Assembly: GCA_949361645.1 (NCBI GenBank)
Contig: OX442423.1
Span: 4,150,023 to 4,214,022 of the forward strand
Direction of reading: 5' to 3'
Origin: Spongilla lacustris
Taxonomy: Eukaryota; Porifera; Demospongiae; Spongillida; Spongillidae
Length of the DNA: 64,000 bases
In this document: in pieces, positions 38,550-55,200 of the stretch
Numbering within the stretch: the stretch's first letter is position 1
How the letters are laid out: every line of letters starts with the position of its first letter
The notes under the pieces: generated by a model
Told to the model about the DNA's origin: nothing
What the model saw: only the letters and a program-made list of their open reading frames with translations
Database searches by the model: none
Position numbers and translations under genes: made by a program

Positions 38550-39787
38550 ATTTGAGGGTATTAGATTTAATTTACCATTGAATGGTTAATTATTAACCAT
38601 GTTAAACAATGTGTTATTTCCACACTGAGATATTCACAATAGGTATACTATCATTAAAATCATAATAAGTAAATTTAATAATTAAACCTTTACTAGTTAG
38701 TAAATCTAGATACATATGGATAGTATATCTGAGTGTAATAGATTTATTTTACCATTGAATGGTTTATGATAAACCATGTTAAACCATAAGTGTTGTTTCC
38801 ACACTGAGATAATCACAATAGGTATACAATCACTAAAATCATAATAAGTACATTAAATAATTAAACCATTACTAGTTAGTAAATCTAGATACATATGGAT
38901 AGTATGTGTGAGTGTATTAGATTTAATTTACCATTGAATGGTTTATGATAAACCATGTTAAACCATGTGTTATTTCCACACTTTGATATTCACAATCACT
39001 AATATCATAATAAGTACATTTAATAATTAAACCATTACTAGTTAGTAATTCTAAACAGATATGGATATTATGTCTGAGTGTATTAGATTTAATTTACCAT
39101 TGAATGGTTAATGATTAACCATGTTAAACAATGTGTTATTTCCACACTGAGATATTAACAATAGGTATACTATCATTAAAATCATAATAAGTAAATTTAA
39201 TAATTAAACCTTTACTTAGTTAGTAAATCTAGATACATATGGATAGTATATCTGAGTGTAATAGATTTATTTTACCATTGAATGGTTTATGATAAACCAT
39301 GTTAAACCATAAGTGTTATTTCCACACTGAGATAATCACAATAGGTATACAATCACTAAAATCATAATAAGTACATTTAATAATTAAACCATTACTAGTT
39401 AGTAAATCTAGATACATATATATAGTATGTCTGAGTGCATTGGATTTAATTTACCATTGAATGGTTTATGATAAACCATGTTAAACCATAAGTGTTATTT
39501 CCACACTGAGATATTCACATTTGGTATACTACCATTAAAATCATAATAAGTACATTTAATAATTAAACCACTACTAGTTATTAAATCTAGATGCATATGG
39601 ATAGCATGTCTGAGTGTATTAGATTTATTTTACCATTGAATGGTTTATGATGAACCATTTTAAACCATAAGTTTTATTTCCACACTGAGATACTCACAAT
39701 TGGTATGCTATTATTCAAATTATAATAACGACATTTAATAATTAAACCATTACTGGTTAGTAAATCTAGATACTTATGGATATAATG

Positions 39788-42235
39788 TCTGAGTGTATTA
39801 GATTTAATTCACCATTGATAGGTTAATGATAAACCATGTTAAACCATAAGATTTAATTCCACTCTGAGATATTCTTAATAGGTATACTATCACTAAAATC
39901 ATAATAAGTACATTTAAAAATTAAACCATTACAAGTTATTAATCCAGATACATATAAATAGTATGTCTGAGTGTATTAGATTTAATTTACCATTGAATGA
40001 TTTATGATAAACCATGTTAAACCATAAGTGTTATTTCCACACTGAGATATTCACAATAGGTATACTATCATTAAAATCATAATAAGTAAATTTAATAATT
40101 AAACCTTTACTAGTTAGTAAATCTAGATACATATGGATAGTATATCTGAGTGTAATAGATTTATTTTACCATTGAATGGTTTATGATAAACCATGTTAAA
40201 CCATAAGTGTTATTTCCACACTGAGATAATCACAATAGGTATACAATCACTAAAATCATAATAAGTACATTTAATAATTAAACCATTACTAGTTAGTAAA
40301 TCTAGATACATATGGATAGTATGTCTGAGTGCATTGGATTTAATTTACCATTGAATGGTTTATGATAAACCATGTTAAACCATAAGTGTTATTTCCACAC
40401 TGAGATATTCACATTTGGTATACTACCATTAAAATCATAATAAGTACATTTAATAATTAAACCACTACTAGTTATTAAATCTAGATGCATATGGATAGCA
40501 TGTCTGAGTGTATCAGATTTATTTTACCATTGAATGGTTTATGATAAACCATGTTAAACAATTAGCTTTAATTCCACTCTTAGATATTCACAATAGGTAT
40601 ACTATCCCTAACATCATAAAAACGACTTTTAATAATTAAACCACGACTAGTTATTAAATCTAGATACATATGGATAGCATGTCTGAGTGTATTAGATTTA
40701 TTTTACCATTGAATGGTTTATGATGAACCATGTTAAACCATAAGTGTTATTTCCACACTGAGATATTCACAATTATATACTATTATTTAAATCATAATAA
40801 CGACGTTTAATAATTAAACCATTACTAGTTTGTAAATGTAGATACATATGGATAGTATGTCTGAGTGTAATAGATTTATTTTACCATTGAATGGTTTATG
40901 ATAAACCATGTTAAACCATAAGTGTTATTTCCACACTGAGATATTCACATTTGGTATACTACCATTAAAATCATAATAAGTACATTTAATAATTAAACCA
41001 CTACTAGTTATTAAATCTAGATGCATATGGATAGCATGTCTGAGTGTATTAGATTTATTTTACCATTGAATGGTTTATGATGAACCATGTTAAACCATAA
41101 GTTTTATTTCCACACTGAGATACTCACAATTGGTATGCTATTATTCAAATTATAATAACGACATTTAATAATTAAACCATTACTGGTTAGTAAATCTAGA
41201 TACTTATGGATATAATGTCTGAGTGTATTAGATTTAATTCACCATTGATAGGTTAATGATAAACCATGTTAAACCATAAGATTTAATTCCACTCTGAGAT
41301 ATTCTTAATAGGTATACTATCACTAAAATCATAATAAGTACATTTAAAAATTAAACCATTACAAGTTATTAATCCAGATACATATAAATAGTATGTCTGA
41401 GTGTATTAGATTTAATTTACCATTGAATGATTTATGATAAACCATGTTAAACCATAAGTGTTATTTCCACACTGAGATATTTACAATTGGTATACAATCA
41501 CTAAAATCATAATAAGTACATTTAATAATTAAACCATTACTAGTTAGTAAATCTAGATACATATGGATAGTATGTCTGAGTGCATTGGATTTAATTTACC
41601 ATTGAATGTTTTATGATAAACCATGTTAAACCATAAGTGTTTTTTCCACACTGAGATATTCACATTTGGTATACTACCATTAAAATCATAATAAGTACAT
41701 TTAATAATTAAACCACTACTAGTTATTACATTTAGATGCATATGGATAGCATGTCTGAGTGTATTAGATTTATTTTACCATTGAATGGTTTATTATGAAC
41801 CATGTTAAACCATAAGTGTTATTTCCACACTGAGATATTCACAATTATATACTATTATTTAAATCATAAAAACGACGTTTTATAATTAAACCATTACTAG
41901 TTACTAAATGTAGATGCAAATGGATAGTATGTCTGAGGGTATTAGATTTAATTTACCATTGAATGGTTTATGATAAACCATGTTAAACCATTAGCTTTAA
42001 TTCCACTCTTAGATATTCACAATAGGTATACTATCCCTAACATCATAAAAACGACTTTTAATAATTAAACCACGACTAGTTATTAAATCTAGATACATAT
42101 GGATAGCATGTCTGAGTGTATTAGATTTATTTTACCATTGAATGGTTTATGATGAACCATGTTAAACCATAAGTGTTATTTCCACACTGAGATATTCACA
42201 ATTGGTATACAATAATTTAAATTATAATAACGACG
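39788..42235 (-). repeat. Duplication pair C, copy 1 (offset 12965 bp)
   Basis: About 2.4 kb matching 52753-55200. ACCATAAGTG falls at 40021/52986, and the stop-free monomer at 41553-41741 has an exact counterpart at 54518-54706. The offset is 73 monomers. Confidence 0.8.
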
Positions 42236-45200
42236 ATTAATAATTAAACCATTACTAGTTAGTAAATCTAGATACTTATGGATATAATGTCTGAGTGTAT
42301 TAGATTTAATTCACCATTGACAGGTTAATGATAAACCATGTTAAACCATAAGATTTAATTCCACTCTGAGATATTCTTAATAGGTATACTATCACTAAAA
42401 TCATAATAAGCGCATTTAATAATTAAACCATTACTAGGTAGTAAATCTAGATACATATGGATAGTATATCTGAGTGTAATAGATTTATTTTACCATTGAA
42501 TGGTTTATGATAAACCATGTTAAACCATAAGTGTTGTTTCCACACTGAGATAATCACAATAGGTATACAATCACTAAAATCATAATAAGTACATTTAATA
42601 ATTAAACCATTACTAGTTAGTAAATCTAGATACATATGGATAGTATGTGTGAGTGTATTAGATTTAATTTACCATTGAATGGTTTATGATAAACCATGTT
42701 AAACCATGTGTTATTTCCACACTTTGATATTCACAATCACTAATATCATAATAAGTACATTTAATAATTAAACCATTACTAGTTAGTAATTCTAAACAGA
42801 TATGGATATTATGTCTGAGTGTATTAGATTTAATTTACCATTGAATGGTTAATGATTAACCATGTTAAACAATGTGTTATTTCCACACTGAGATATTAAC
42901 AATAGGTATACTATCATTAAAATCATAATAAGTAAATTTAATAATTAAACCTTTACTAGTTAGTAAATCTAGATACATATGGATAGTATATCTGAGTGTA
43001 ATAGATTTATTTTACCATTGAATGGTTTATGATAAACCATGTTAAACCATAAGTGTTATTTCCACACTGAGATAATCACAATAGGTATACAATCACTAAA
43101 ATCATAATAAGTACATTTAATAATTAAACCATTACTAGTTAGTAAATCTAGATACATATGGATAGTATGTCTGAGTGCATTGGATTTAATTTACCATTGA
43201 ATGGTTTATGATAAACCATGTTAAACCATAAGTGTTATTTCCACACTGAGATATTCACAATTGGTATACTATTGTTTAAAATCATAATAACGACGTTTAA
43301 TAATTAAACCATTACTAGTTAGTAAATCTAGATTCATATGGATAGTATGTCTGAGGGTATTAAATTTAATTTACCATTCAATGGTTTATGATAAACTATG
43401 TTAAACCGTAAGTGTTGTTTCCACACTGAGATAATCACAATAGGTATACAATCACTAAAATCATAATAAGTACATTTAATAATTAAACCATTACTAGTTA
43501 GTAAATCTAGATACATATGGATAGTATGTGTGAGTGTATTAGATTTAATTTACCATTGAATGGTTTATGATAAACCATGTTAAACCATGTGTTATTTCCA
43601 CACTTTGATATTCACAATCACTAATATCATAATAAGTACATTTAATAATTAAACCATTACTAGTTAGTAATTCTAAACAGATATGGATATTATGTCTGAG
43701 TGTATTAGATTTAATTTACCATTGAATGGTTAATGATTAACCATGTTAAACAATGTGTTATTTCCACACTGAGATATTAACAATAGGTATACTATCATTA
43801 AAATCATAATAAGTAAATTTAATAATTAAACCTTTACTAGTTAGTAAATCTAGATACATATGGATAGTATATCTGAGTGTAATAGATTTATTTTACCATT
43901 GAATGGTTTATGATAAACCATGTTAAACCATAAGTGTTATTTCCACACTGAGATAATCACAATAGGTATACAATCACTAAAATCATAATAAGTACATTTT
44001 ATAATTAAACCATTACTAGTTAGTAAATCTAGATACATATGGATAGTATGTCTGAGTGCATTGGATTTAATTTACCATTGAATGGTTTATGATAAACCTT
44101 GTTAAACCATAAGTGTTATTTCCACACTGAGATATTCACAATTGGTATACTATTGTTTAAAATCATAATAACGACGTTTAATAATTAAACCATTACTAGT
44201 TAGTAAATCTAGATTCATATGGATAGTATGTCTGAGGGTATTAAATTTAATTTACCATTCAATGGTTTATGATAAACTATGTTAAACCGTAAGTGTTATT
44301 TCCACACTGAGATATTCACAATAGGTATACTATCATTAAAATCACAATAAGTAATTTTAATAATTAAACCTTTACTAGTTAGTAAATCTAGTTATATATG
44401 GATAGTATATCTGAGTGTAATAGATTTAATGTACCATTGAATGGTTTATGATAAACCATGTTAAACCATTAGCTTTAATTCCACTCTTAGATATTCACAA
44501 TAGGTATACTATCACTAACATCACAAAAACGACTTTTAATAATTAAACCACGACTAGTTATTAAATCTAGATGCATATGGATAGCATGTCTGAGTGTATT
44601 AGATTTATTTTACCATTGAATGGTTCATGATGAACCATGTTAAACCATAAGTGTTATTTCCTCACTGAGATATTCACAATTGGTATACTATCACTAAAAT
44701 CATAATAAGTACATTTAATAATTAAACCATTACTAGTTTGCACATCTAGATACATATGGATAGTATGTCTGAGTGTATTAGATTTAATTTACCATTGAAT
44801 GGTTAATGATTAACCATGTTAAACAATGTGTTATTTCCACACTGAGATATTCACAATAGGTATACTATCATTAAAATCATAATAAGTAAATTTAATAATT
44901 AAACCTTTACTAGTTAGTAAATCTAGATACATATGGATAGTATATCTGAGTGTAATAGATTTATTTTACCATATAATGGTTTATGATAAACCATGTTAAA
45001 CCATAAGTGTTATTTCCACACTGAGATAATCACAATAGGTATACAATCACTAAAATCATAATAAGTACATTTAATAATTAAACCATTACTAGTTAGTAAA
45101 TGTAGATACATATGGATAGTATGTCTGAGTGTATTAGATTTAATTTACCATTGAATGGTTTATGATAAACCATGTTAAACCATAAGTGTTATTTCCACAC

Positions 45201-46622
45201 TGAGATATTCACAATTGGTATACTATTATTTAAAATCATAATAACGACGTTTAATAATTAAACCATTACTAGTTAGTAATTGTAGATTCATATGGATAGT
45301 ATGTCTGAGGGTATTACATTTAATTTTCCATTGAATGGTTAATGATTAACCATGTTAAACAATGTGTTATTTCCACACTGAGATATTCACAATAGGTATA
45401 CTATCATTAAAATCATAATAAGTAAATTTAATAATTAAACCTTTACTAGTTAGTAAATCTAGATACATATGGATAGTATATCTGAGTGTAATAGATTTAT
45501 TTTACCATTGAATGGTTTATGATAAACCATGTTAAACCATAAGTGTTATTTCCACACTGAGATAATCACAATATGTATACAATCACTAAAATCATAATAA
45601 GTACATTTAATAATTAAACCATTACTAGTTAGTAAATCTAGATACATATGGATAGTATGTCTGAGTGCATTGGATTTAATTTACCATTGAATGGTTTATG
45701 ATAAACATGTTAAACCATAAGTGTTATTTCCACACTGAGATATTTACAATTGGTATACTATCATTAAAATCATAATAAGTACATTTAATAATTAAACCAT
45801 TACTAGTTAGTAAATGTAGATACATATGGATAGTATGTCTGAGTGTATTAGATTTAATTTACCATTGAATGGTTTATGATAAACCATGTTAAACCATAAG
45901 TGTTATTTCCACACTGAGATATTCACAATTGGTATACTATTGTTTAAAATCATAATAACGACGTTTAATAATTAAACCATTACTAGTTAGTAAATCTAGA
46001 TTCATATGGATAGTATGTCTGAGGGTATTAAATTTAATTTACCATTGAATGGTTTATGATAAACCATGTTAAACCGTAAGTGTTATTTCCACACTGAGAT
46101 ATTCACAATTGGTATACTATTGTTTAAAATCATAATAACGACGTTTAATAATTAAACCATTACTAGTTAGTAAATCTAGATTCATATGGATAGTATGTCT
46201 GAGGGTATTAAATTAAATTTACCATTCAATGGTTTATGATAAACCATGTTAAACCATAAGTGTTATTTCCACACTGAGATATTCACAATAGGTATACTAT
46301 CATTAAAATCACAATAAGTACATTTAATAATTAAACCTTTACTAGTTAGTAAATCTAGTTATATATGGATAGTATATCTGAGTGTAATAGATTTAATGTA
46401 CCATTGAATGGTTTATGATAAACCATGTTAAACCATTAGCTTTAATTCCACTCTTAGATATTCACAATAGGTATACTATCACTAACATCACAAAAACGAC
46501 TTTTAATAATTAAACCACGACTAGTTATTAAATCTAGATGCATATGGATAGCATGTCTGAGTGTATTAGATTTATTTTACCATTGAATGGTTCATGATGA
46601 ACCATGTTAAACCATAAGTGTT

Positions 46623-49600
46623 ATTTCCACACTGAGATATTCACATTTGGTATACTACCATTAAAATCATAATAAGTACATTTAATAATTAAACCACTAC
46701 TAGTTATTACATTTAGATGCATATGGATAGCATGTCTGAGTGTATTAGATTTATTTTACCATTGAATGGTTTATTATGAACCATGTTAAACCATAAGTGT
46801 TATTTCCACACTGAGATATTCACAATTATATACTATTATTTAAATCATAAAAACGACGTTTTATAATTAAACCATTACTAGTTACTAAATGTAGATGCAA
46901 ATGGATAGTATGTCTGAGGGTATTAGATTTAATTTACCATTGAATGGTTTATGATAAACCATGTTAAACCATTAGCTTTAATTCCACTCTTAGATATTCA
47001 CAATAGGTATACTATCCCTAACATCATAAAAACGACTTTTAATAATTAAACCACGACTAGTTATTAAATCTAGATACATATGGATAGCATGTCTGAGTGT
47101 ATTAGATTTATTTTACCATTGAATGGTTTATGATGAACCATGTTAAACCATAAGTGTTATTTCCACACTGAGATATTCACAATTGGTATACAATAATTTA
47201 AATTATAATAACGACGTTTAATAATTAAACCATTACTAGTTTGAAAATCTAGACACATATGGATAGTATGTCTCAGTGTATTAGATTTAATTTACCATTG
47301 AATGGTTTATGATAAACCATGTTAAACCATAAGTGTTATTTCCTCACAGAGATATTCACAATTGGTATACTATCACTAAAATCATAATAAGTACATTTAA
47401 TAATTAAACCATTACTAGTTTGCACATCTAGATACATATGGATAGTATGTCTGAGGGTGTTAGATTTAATTTACCATTGAGTGGTTTATGATAAACCATG
47501 TTAAACCATAAGTGTTATTTCCACACTGAGAAATTTACAATAGGTATACCATCACTAAAATCATAATAAGTACATTTAATAATTAAACCATTAGTAGTTA
47601 GTAAATCTAGATACATATGGATGGTATGTCTGAGTGCATTGGATTTAATTTACCATTGACTGGTTTATGATAAACCATGTTAAACCATGAGTGTTATTTC
47701 CACACTGAGATATTCACAATAGGTACACTATCACTAAAATCATAATAAGTACATTAAATAATTAAACCATTACAAGTTAGTAAATCCAGATACATATGGA
47801 TACTATGTCTGAGTGTATTAGATTTAATTTACCATTGAAGGTTTATGATAAACCATGTTAAACCATAAGTGTTATTTCCACACTGAGATATTCACAATTG
47901 GTATACTATTATTTAAAACCATAATAACGACGTTTAATAATTAAACCATTACTAGTTAGTAACTGTAGATACATATGGATAGTATGTCTGAGTGTATTTG
48001 TTTTAATATACCATTGAATGGATTATGATAAACCATGTTAAACCATAAGTGTTATTTCCACACTGAGATATTCACAATTGGTATACTATTATTTAAAACC
48101 ATTATAACGACGTTTAATAATTAAACCATTACTAGTTAGTAAATGTAGATACATATGGATAGTATGTCTGAGTGTATTTGTTTTAATATACCATTGAATG
48201 GATTATGATAAACCATGTTAAACCATAAGTGTTATTTCCACACTGAGAAATTTACAATAGGTATACCATCACTAAAATCATAATAAGTACATTTAATAAT
48301 TAAACCATTAGTAGTTAGTAAATCTAGATACATATGGATGGTATGTCTGAGTGCATTGGATTTAATTTACCATTGACTGGTTTATGATAAACCATGTTAA
48401 ACCATGAGTGTTATTTCCACACTGAGATATTCACAATAGGTACGCTATCACTAAAATCATAATAAGTACATTAAATAATTAATCCATTACAAGTTAGTAA
48501 ATCCAGATACATATGGATACTATGTCTGAGTGTATTAGATTTAATTTACCATTGAATGGTTTATGATAAACCATGTTAAACCATAAGTGTTATTTCCACA
48601 CTGAGATATTCACAATTGGTATACTATTATTTAAAACCATAATAACGACGTTTAATAATTAAACCATTACTAGTTAGTAAATGTAGATACATATGGATAG
48701 TATGTCTGAGTGTATTTGTTTTAATATACCATTGAATGGATTATGATAAACCATGTTAAACCGTAAGTGTCATTTCCACACTGAGATATTCAAAATAGGT
48801 ATAATCATTAAAATCATAATAAGTACATTTAATAATTAAACCATTACTAGTTAGTAAATCCAGATGCATATGGATAGTATGTCTGAGTGTATTAGATTTT
48901 ACAAACCATTGATAGGTTTATGATAAACCATGATAAACCATGTGTTAATTTAACTCTGAGATATTCTTAATAGGTACACTATCATTAAAATGATAAAAAC
49001 GACTTTTAATAGTTAAACCATTACTAGTTAGTAAATCTAGATACATATGGATAGTATGTCTGAGTGTATTAGATTTAATTCACCATTGAATGATTTATGA
49101 TAAACCATGTTAAACCATAAGTGTTATTTCCACCCTGAGATATTTACAATTGTTATACTATCATTAAAATCATAATAAGTACATTTAATAATTAAACCAT
49201 TAGTAGTTAGTAAATCTAGATACATATGGATAGCATGTCTGAGTATATTAAATTTAATTTACCATTGAATGGTTTATGATAAACCATGTTAAACCATAAG
49301 TGTTATTTCCACACTGAGATATTCACAATTATATACTATTATATAAATCATAATAAGTACATTTAATAATTAAACCATTACTAGTTAGTAAATGTATATA
49401 CATATGGATAGTATGTCTGAGTGTATTAGATTTAATTTACCATTGAATGGTTTATGATAAACCATGTTAAACCATAAGTGTTATTTCCACACTGAGATAT
49501 TCACAATTGGTATACTATCACTAAAATCATAATAAGTACATTTAATAATTAAACCATTACTAGTTTGCACATCTAGATACATATGGATTGTATGTCTGAG

Positions 49601-52600
49601 TGTATTAGATTTAATTTACCATTGAATGGTTAATGATAAACCATGTTAAATCATAAGTGTTATTTCCACACTGAGATATTCACAATCACTAAAATCATAA
49701 TAAGTACATTTAATAATTAAACCATTAATAGTTAGTAATTCTAAATAGATATGGATATTATGTCTGAGTGTATTAGATTTAATTTACCATTGAATGGTTA
49801 ATGATTAACCATGTTAAACAATGTGTTATTTCCACACTGAGATATTCACAATAGGTATACTATCATAATAAGTAAATTTAATAATTAAACCTTTACTAGT
49901 TAGTAAATCTAGATACATATGGATAGTATTTCTGAGTGTAATAGATTTATTTTACCATATAATGGTTTATGATAAACCATGTTAAACCATAAGTGTTATT
50001 TCCACACTGAGATAATCACAATAGGTATATAATCACTAAAATCATAATAAGTACATTTAATAATTAAACCATTAGTAGTTAGTAAATGTATATACATATG
50101 GATAGTATGTCTGAGTGTATTAGATTTAATTTACCATTGAATGGTTTATGATAAACTATGTTAAACCATAAGTGTTATTTCCACACTGAGATATTCACAA
50201 TTGGTATACTATCACTAAAATCATAATAAGTACATTTAATAATTAAACCATTACTAGTTTGCACATCTAGATACATATGGATTGTATGTCTGAGTGTATT
50301 AGATTTAATTTACCATTGAATGGTTTATGATAAACCATGTTAAATCATAAGTGTTATTTCCACACTGAGATATTCACAATCACTAAAATCATAATAAGTA
50401 CATTTAATAATTAAACCATTAATAGTTAGTAATTCTAAATAGATATGGATATTATGTCTGAGTGTATTAGATTTAATTTACCATTGAATGGTTAATGATT
50501 AACCATGTTAAACAATGTGTTATTTCCACACTGAGATATTCACAATAGGTATACTATCATTAAAATCATAATAAGTAAATTTAATAATTAAACCTTTACT
50601 AGTTAGTAAATCTAGATACATATGGATAGTATATCTGAGTGTAATAGATTTATTTTACCATATAATGGTTTATGATAAACCATGTTAAACCATAAGTGTT
50701 ATTTCCACACTGAGATAATCACAATAGGTATACAATCACTAAAATCATAATAAGTACATTTAATAATTAAACCATTAGTAGTTAGTAAATCTAGATACAT
50801 ATGGATAGTATGTCTGAGTGCATTGGATTTAATTTACCATTGAATGGTTTATGATAAACCATGTTCAACCATAAGTGTTATTTCCACACTGAGATATTCA
50901 CATTTGGTATACTACCATTAAAATCATAATAAGTACATTTAATAATTAAACCACTACTAGTTATTAAATCTAGATGCATATGGATAGCATGTCTGAGTGT
51001 ATTAGATTTAATTTACCATTGAATGGTTTATGATAAACCATTTTAAACCATAAGTATATTCACAATTGGTATACTATTATTTAAAATCATAATAACAACA
51101 ATTAATCATTAAACCATTACTAGTTAGTAAATGTAGATACATATGGATAGTATGTCTGAGTGTATTAGATTTAATTTACCATTGAAAGGTTTATGATAAA
51201 CTATGTTAAACCATAAGTGTTATTTCCACACTGAGATATTTACAATTGGTATACTATCATAATAAGTACATTTAAAAATTAAACCATTACAAGTTATTAA
51301 TCCAGATACATATAGATAGTATGTCTGAGTGTATTAGATTTAATTTACCATTGAATGATTTATGATAAACCATGTTAAACCATAAGTGTTATTTCCACCC
51401 TGAGAAATTAACAATTGGTATACTATCATTAAAATCATAATAAGTACATTTAATAATTAAACCATTACTAGTTAGTAAATGTAGATACATATGGATAGTA
51501 TGTCTGAGTGTATAAGATTTAATTTACCATTGAATGGTTTATGATAAACCATGTTAAACCATAAGTGTTATTTCCACACTGAGATATTCACAATTGGTAT
51601 ACTATTATTTAAAATCATAATAACGACGATTAATAATTAAACCATTACTAGTTAGTAATTGTAGATTCATATGGATAGTATGTCTGAGGGTATTAGATTT
51701 AATTTTCCATTGAATGATTTATGATAAACCTTTTAAACCATAAGTGTTATTTCCACCCTGAGAAATTAACAATTGGTATACTATCATTAAAATCATAATA
51801 AGTACATTTAATAATTAAACCATTACTAGTTAGTAAATCTAGATACATATGGATAGCATGTCTGAGTATATTAAATTTAATTTACCATTGAATGGTTTAT
51901 GATGAACCATGTTAAACCATAAGTGTTATTTCCGCACTGAGATATTCACAATTATATACTATTATTTAAATCATAATAACGACGTTTTATAATTAAACCA
52001 TTACTAGTTATTAATCCAGATACATATAGATAGTATGTCTGAGTGTATTAGATTTAATTTACCATTGAATGATTTATGATAAACCATGTTAAACCATAAG
52101 TGTTATTTCCACACTGAGATATTCACAATTGGTATACTATCATTAAAATCATAATAAGTACATTTAATAATTAAACCATTACTAGTTAGTAAATGTAGAT
52201 ACATATGGATAGTATGTCTCAGTGTATTAGATTTAATTTACCATTGAATGGTTTATGATAAACCATGTTAAACCATAAGTGTTATTTCCACACTGAGATA
52301 TTCACAATTGGTATACTATTATTTAAAATCATAATAACGACGTTTAATAATTAAACCATTACTAGTTAGTAATTGTAGATTCATATGGATAGTATGTCTG
52401 AGGGTATTAGATTTAATTTTCCATTGAATGGTTAATGATTAACCATGTTAAACAATGTGTTATTTCCACACTGAGATATTCACAATAGGTATACTATCAT
52501 TAAAATCATAATAAGTAAATTTAATAATTAAACCATTACTTGTTAGTAAATCTAGATACATATGGATAGTATGTCTGAGTGTATTGGATTTAATTTACCA

Positions 52601-52762
52601 TTGAATGGTTTATGATAAACCATGTTAAACCATAAGTGTTATTTCCACACTGAGATATTCACATTTGGTATACTACCATTAAAATCATAATAAGTACATT
52701 TAATAATTAAACCACTACTAGTTATTAAATCTAGATGCATATGGATAGCATGTCTGAGTGTA
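46623..52762 (-). repeat. Segmental duplication pair D, copy 1 (offset 7984 bp)
   Basis: About 6.1 kb nearly identical to 54607-60746. Rare markers are TTGAGTGG at 47477/55461, ATGTTCAACC at 50861/58845 and TTACATTTAGATGC near 46705/54689. The offset is 45 monomers, the same count as pair A although the sequences differ. Confidence 0.88.
47528..48961 (-). repeat. Local 4-monomer repeat, period 717 bp
   Basis: GAGAAATTTACAATAGGTA occurs at 47528 and 48245, followed by the same series of monomer types (GACTGGTTTATG, CAATAGGTAC, GGATACTATG, TATTTGTTTTAATATACC). The pair is itself copied in the 7984-bp duplication. Confidence 0.75.
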
Positions 52763-55200
52763 TTAGATTTAATTCACCATTGATAGGTTAATGATAAACC
52801 ATGTTAAACCATAAGATTTAATTCCACTCTGAGATATTCTTAATAGGTATACTATCACTAAAATCATAATAAGTACATTTAAAAATTAAACCATTACAAG
52901 TTATTAATCCAGATACATATAAATAGTATGTCTGAGTGTATTAGATTTAATTTACCATTGAATGATTTATGATAAACCATGTTAAACCATAAGTGTTATT
53001 TCCACACTGAGATATTCACAATAGGTATACTATCATTAAAATCATAATAAGTAAATTTAATAATTAAACCTTTACTAGTTAGTAAATCTAGATACATATG
53101 GATAGTATATCTGAGTGTAATAGATTTATTTTACCATTGAATGGTTTATGATAAACCATGTTAAACCATAAGTGTTATTTCCACACTGAGATAATCACAA
53201 TAGGTATACAATCACTAAAATCATAATAAGTACATTTAATAATTAAACCATTACTAGTTAGTAAATCTATATACATATGGATAGTATGTCTGAGTGCATT
53301 GGATTTAATTTACCATTGAATGGTTTATGATAAACCATGTTAAACCATAAGTGTTATTTCCACACTGAGATATTCACATTTGGTATACTACCATTAAAAT
53401 CATAATAAGTACATTTAATAATTAAACCACTACTAGTTATTAAATCTAGATGCATATGGATAGCATGTCTGAGTGTATCAGATTTATTTTACCATTGAAT
53501 GGTTTATGATAAACCATGTTAAACAATTAGCTTTAATTCCACTCTTAGATATTCACAATAGGTATACTATCCCTAACATCATAAAAACGACTTTTAATAA
53601 TTAAACCACGACTAGTTATTAAATCTAGATACATATGGATAGCATGTCTGAGTGTATTAGATTTATTTTACCATTGAATGGTTTATGATGAACCATGTTA
53701 AACCATAAGTGTTATTTCCACACTGAGATATTCACAATTATATACTATTATTTAAATCATAATAACGACGTTTAATAATTAAACCATTACTAGTTTGTAA
53801 ATGTAGATACATATGGATAGTATGTCTGAGTGTAATAGATTTATTTTACCATTGAATGGTTTATGATAAACCATGTTAAACCATAAGTGTTATTTCCACA
53901 CTGAGATATTCACATTTGGTATACTACCATTAAAATCATAATAAGTACATTTAATAATTAAACCACTACTAGTTATTAAATCTAGATGCATATGGATAGC
54001 ATGTCTGAGTGTATTAGATTTATTTTACCATTGAATGGTTTATGATGAACCATGTTAAACCATAAGTTTTATTTCCACACTGAGATACTCACAATTGGTA
54101 TGCTATTATTCAAATTATAATAACGACATTTAATAATTAAACCATTACTGGTTAGTAAATCTAGATACTTATGGATATAATGTCTGAGTGTATTAGATTT
54201 AATTCACCATTGATAGGTTAATGATAAACCATGTTAAACCATAAGATTTAATTCCACTCTGAGATATTCTTAATAGGTATACTATCACTAAAATCATAAT
54301 AAGTACATTTAAAAATTAAACCATTACAAGTTATTAATCCAGATACATATAAATAGTATGTCTGAGTGTATTAGATTTAATTTACCATTGAATGATTTAT
54401 GATAAACCATGTTAAACCATAAGTGTTATTTCCACACTGAGATATTTACAATTGGTATACAATCACTAAAATCATAATAAGTACATTTAATAATTAAACC
54501 ATTACTAGTTAGTAAATCTAGATACATATGGATAGTATGTCTGAGTGCATTGGATTTAATTTACCATTGAATGTTTTATGATAAACCATGTTAAACCATA
54601 AGTGTTTTTTCCACACTGAGATATTCACATTTGGTATACTACCATTAAAATCATAATAAGTACATTTAATAATTAAACCACTACTAGTTATTACATTTAG
54701 ATGCATATGGATAGCATGTCTGAGTGTATTAGATTTATTTTACCATTGAATGGTTTATTATGAACCATGTTAAACCATAAGTGTTATTTCCACACTGAGA
54801 TATTCACAATTATATACTATTATTTAAATCATAAAAACGACGTTTTATAATTAAACCATTACTAGTTACTAAATGTAGATGCAAATGGATAGTATGTCTG
54901 AGGGTATTAGATTTAATTTACCATTGAATGGTTTATGATAAACCATGTTAAACCATTAGCTTTAATTCCACTCTTAGATATTCACAATAGGTATACTATC
55001 CCTAACATCATAAAAACGACTTTTAATAATTAAACCACGACTAGTTATTAAATCTAGATACATATGGATAGCATGTCTGAGTGTATTAGATTTATTTTAC
55101 CATTGAATGGTTTATGATGAACCATGTTAAACCATAAGTGTTATTTCCACACTGAGATATTCACAATTGGTATACAATAATTTAAATTATAATAACGACG
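52753..55200 (-). repeat. Duplication pair C, copy 2
   Basis: Partner of 39788-42235. It overlaps the right-hand copy of the 7984-bp pair, so the array was assembled by nested events. Confidence 0.8.
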
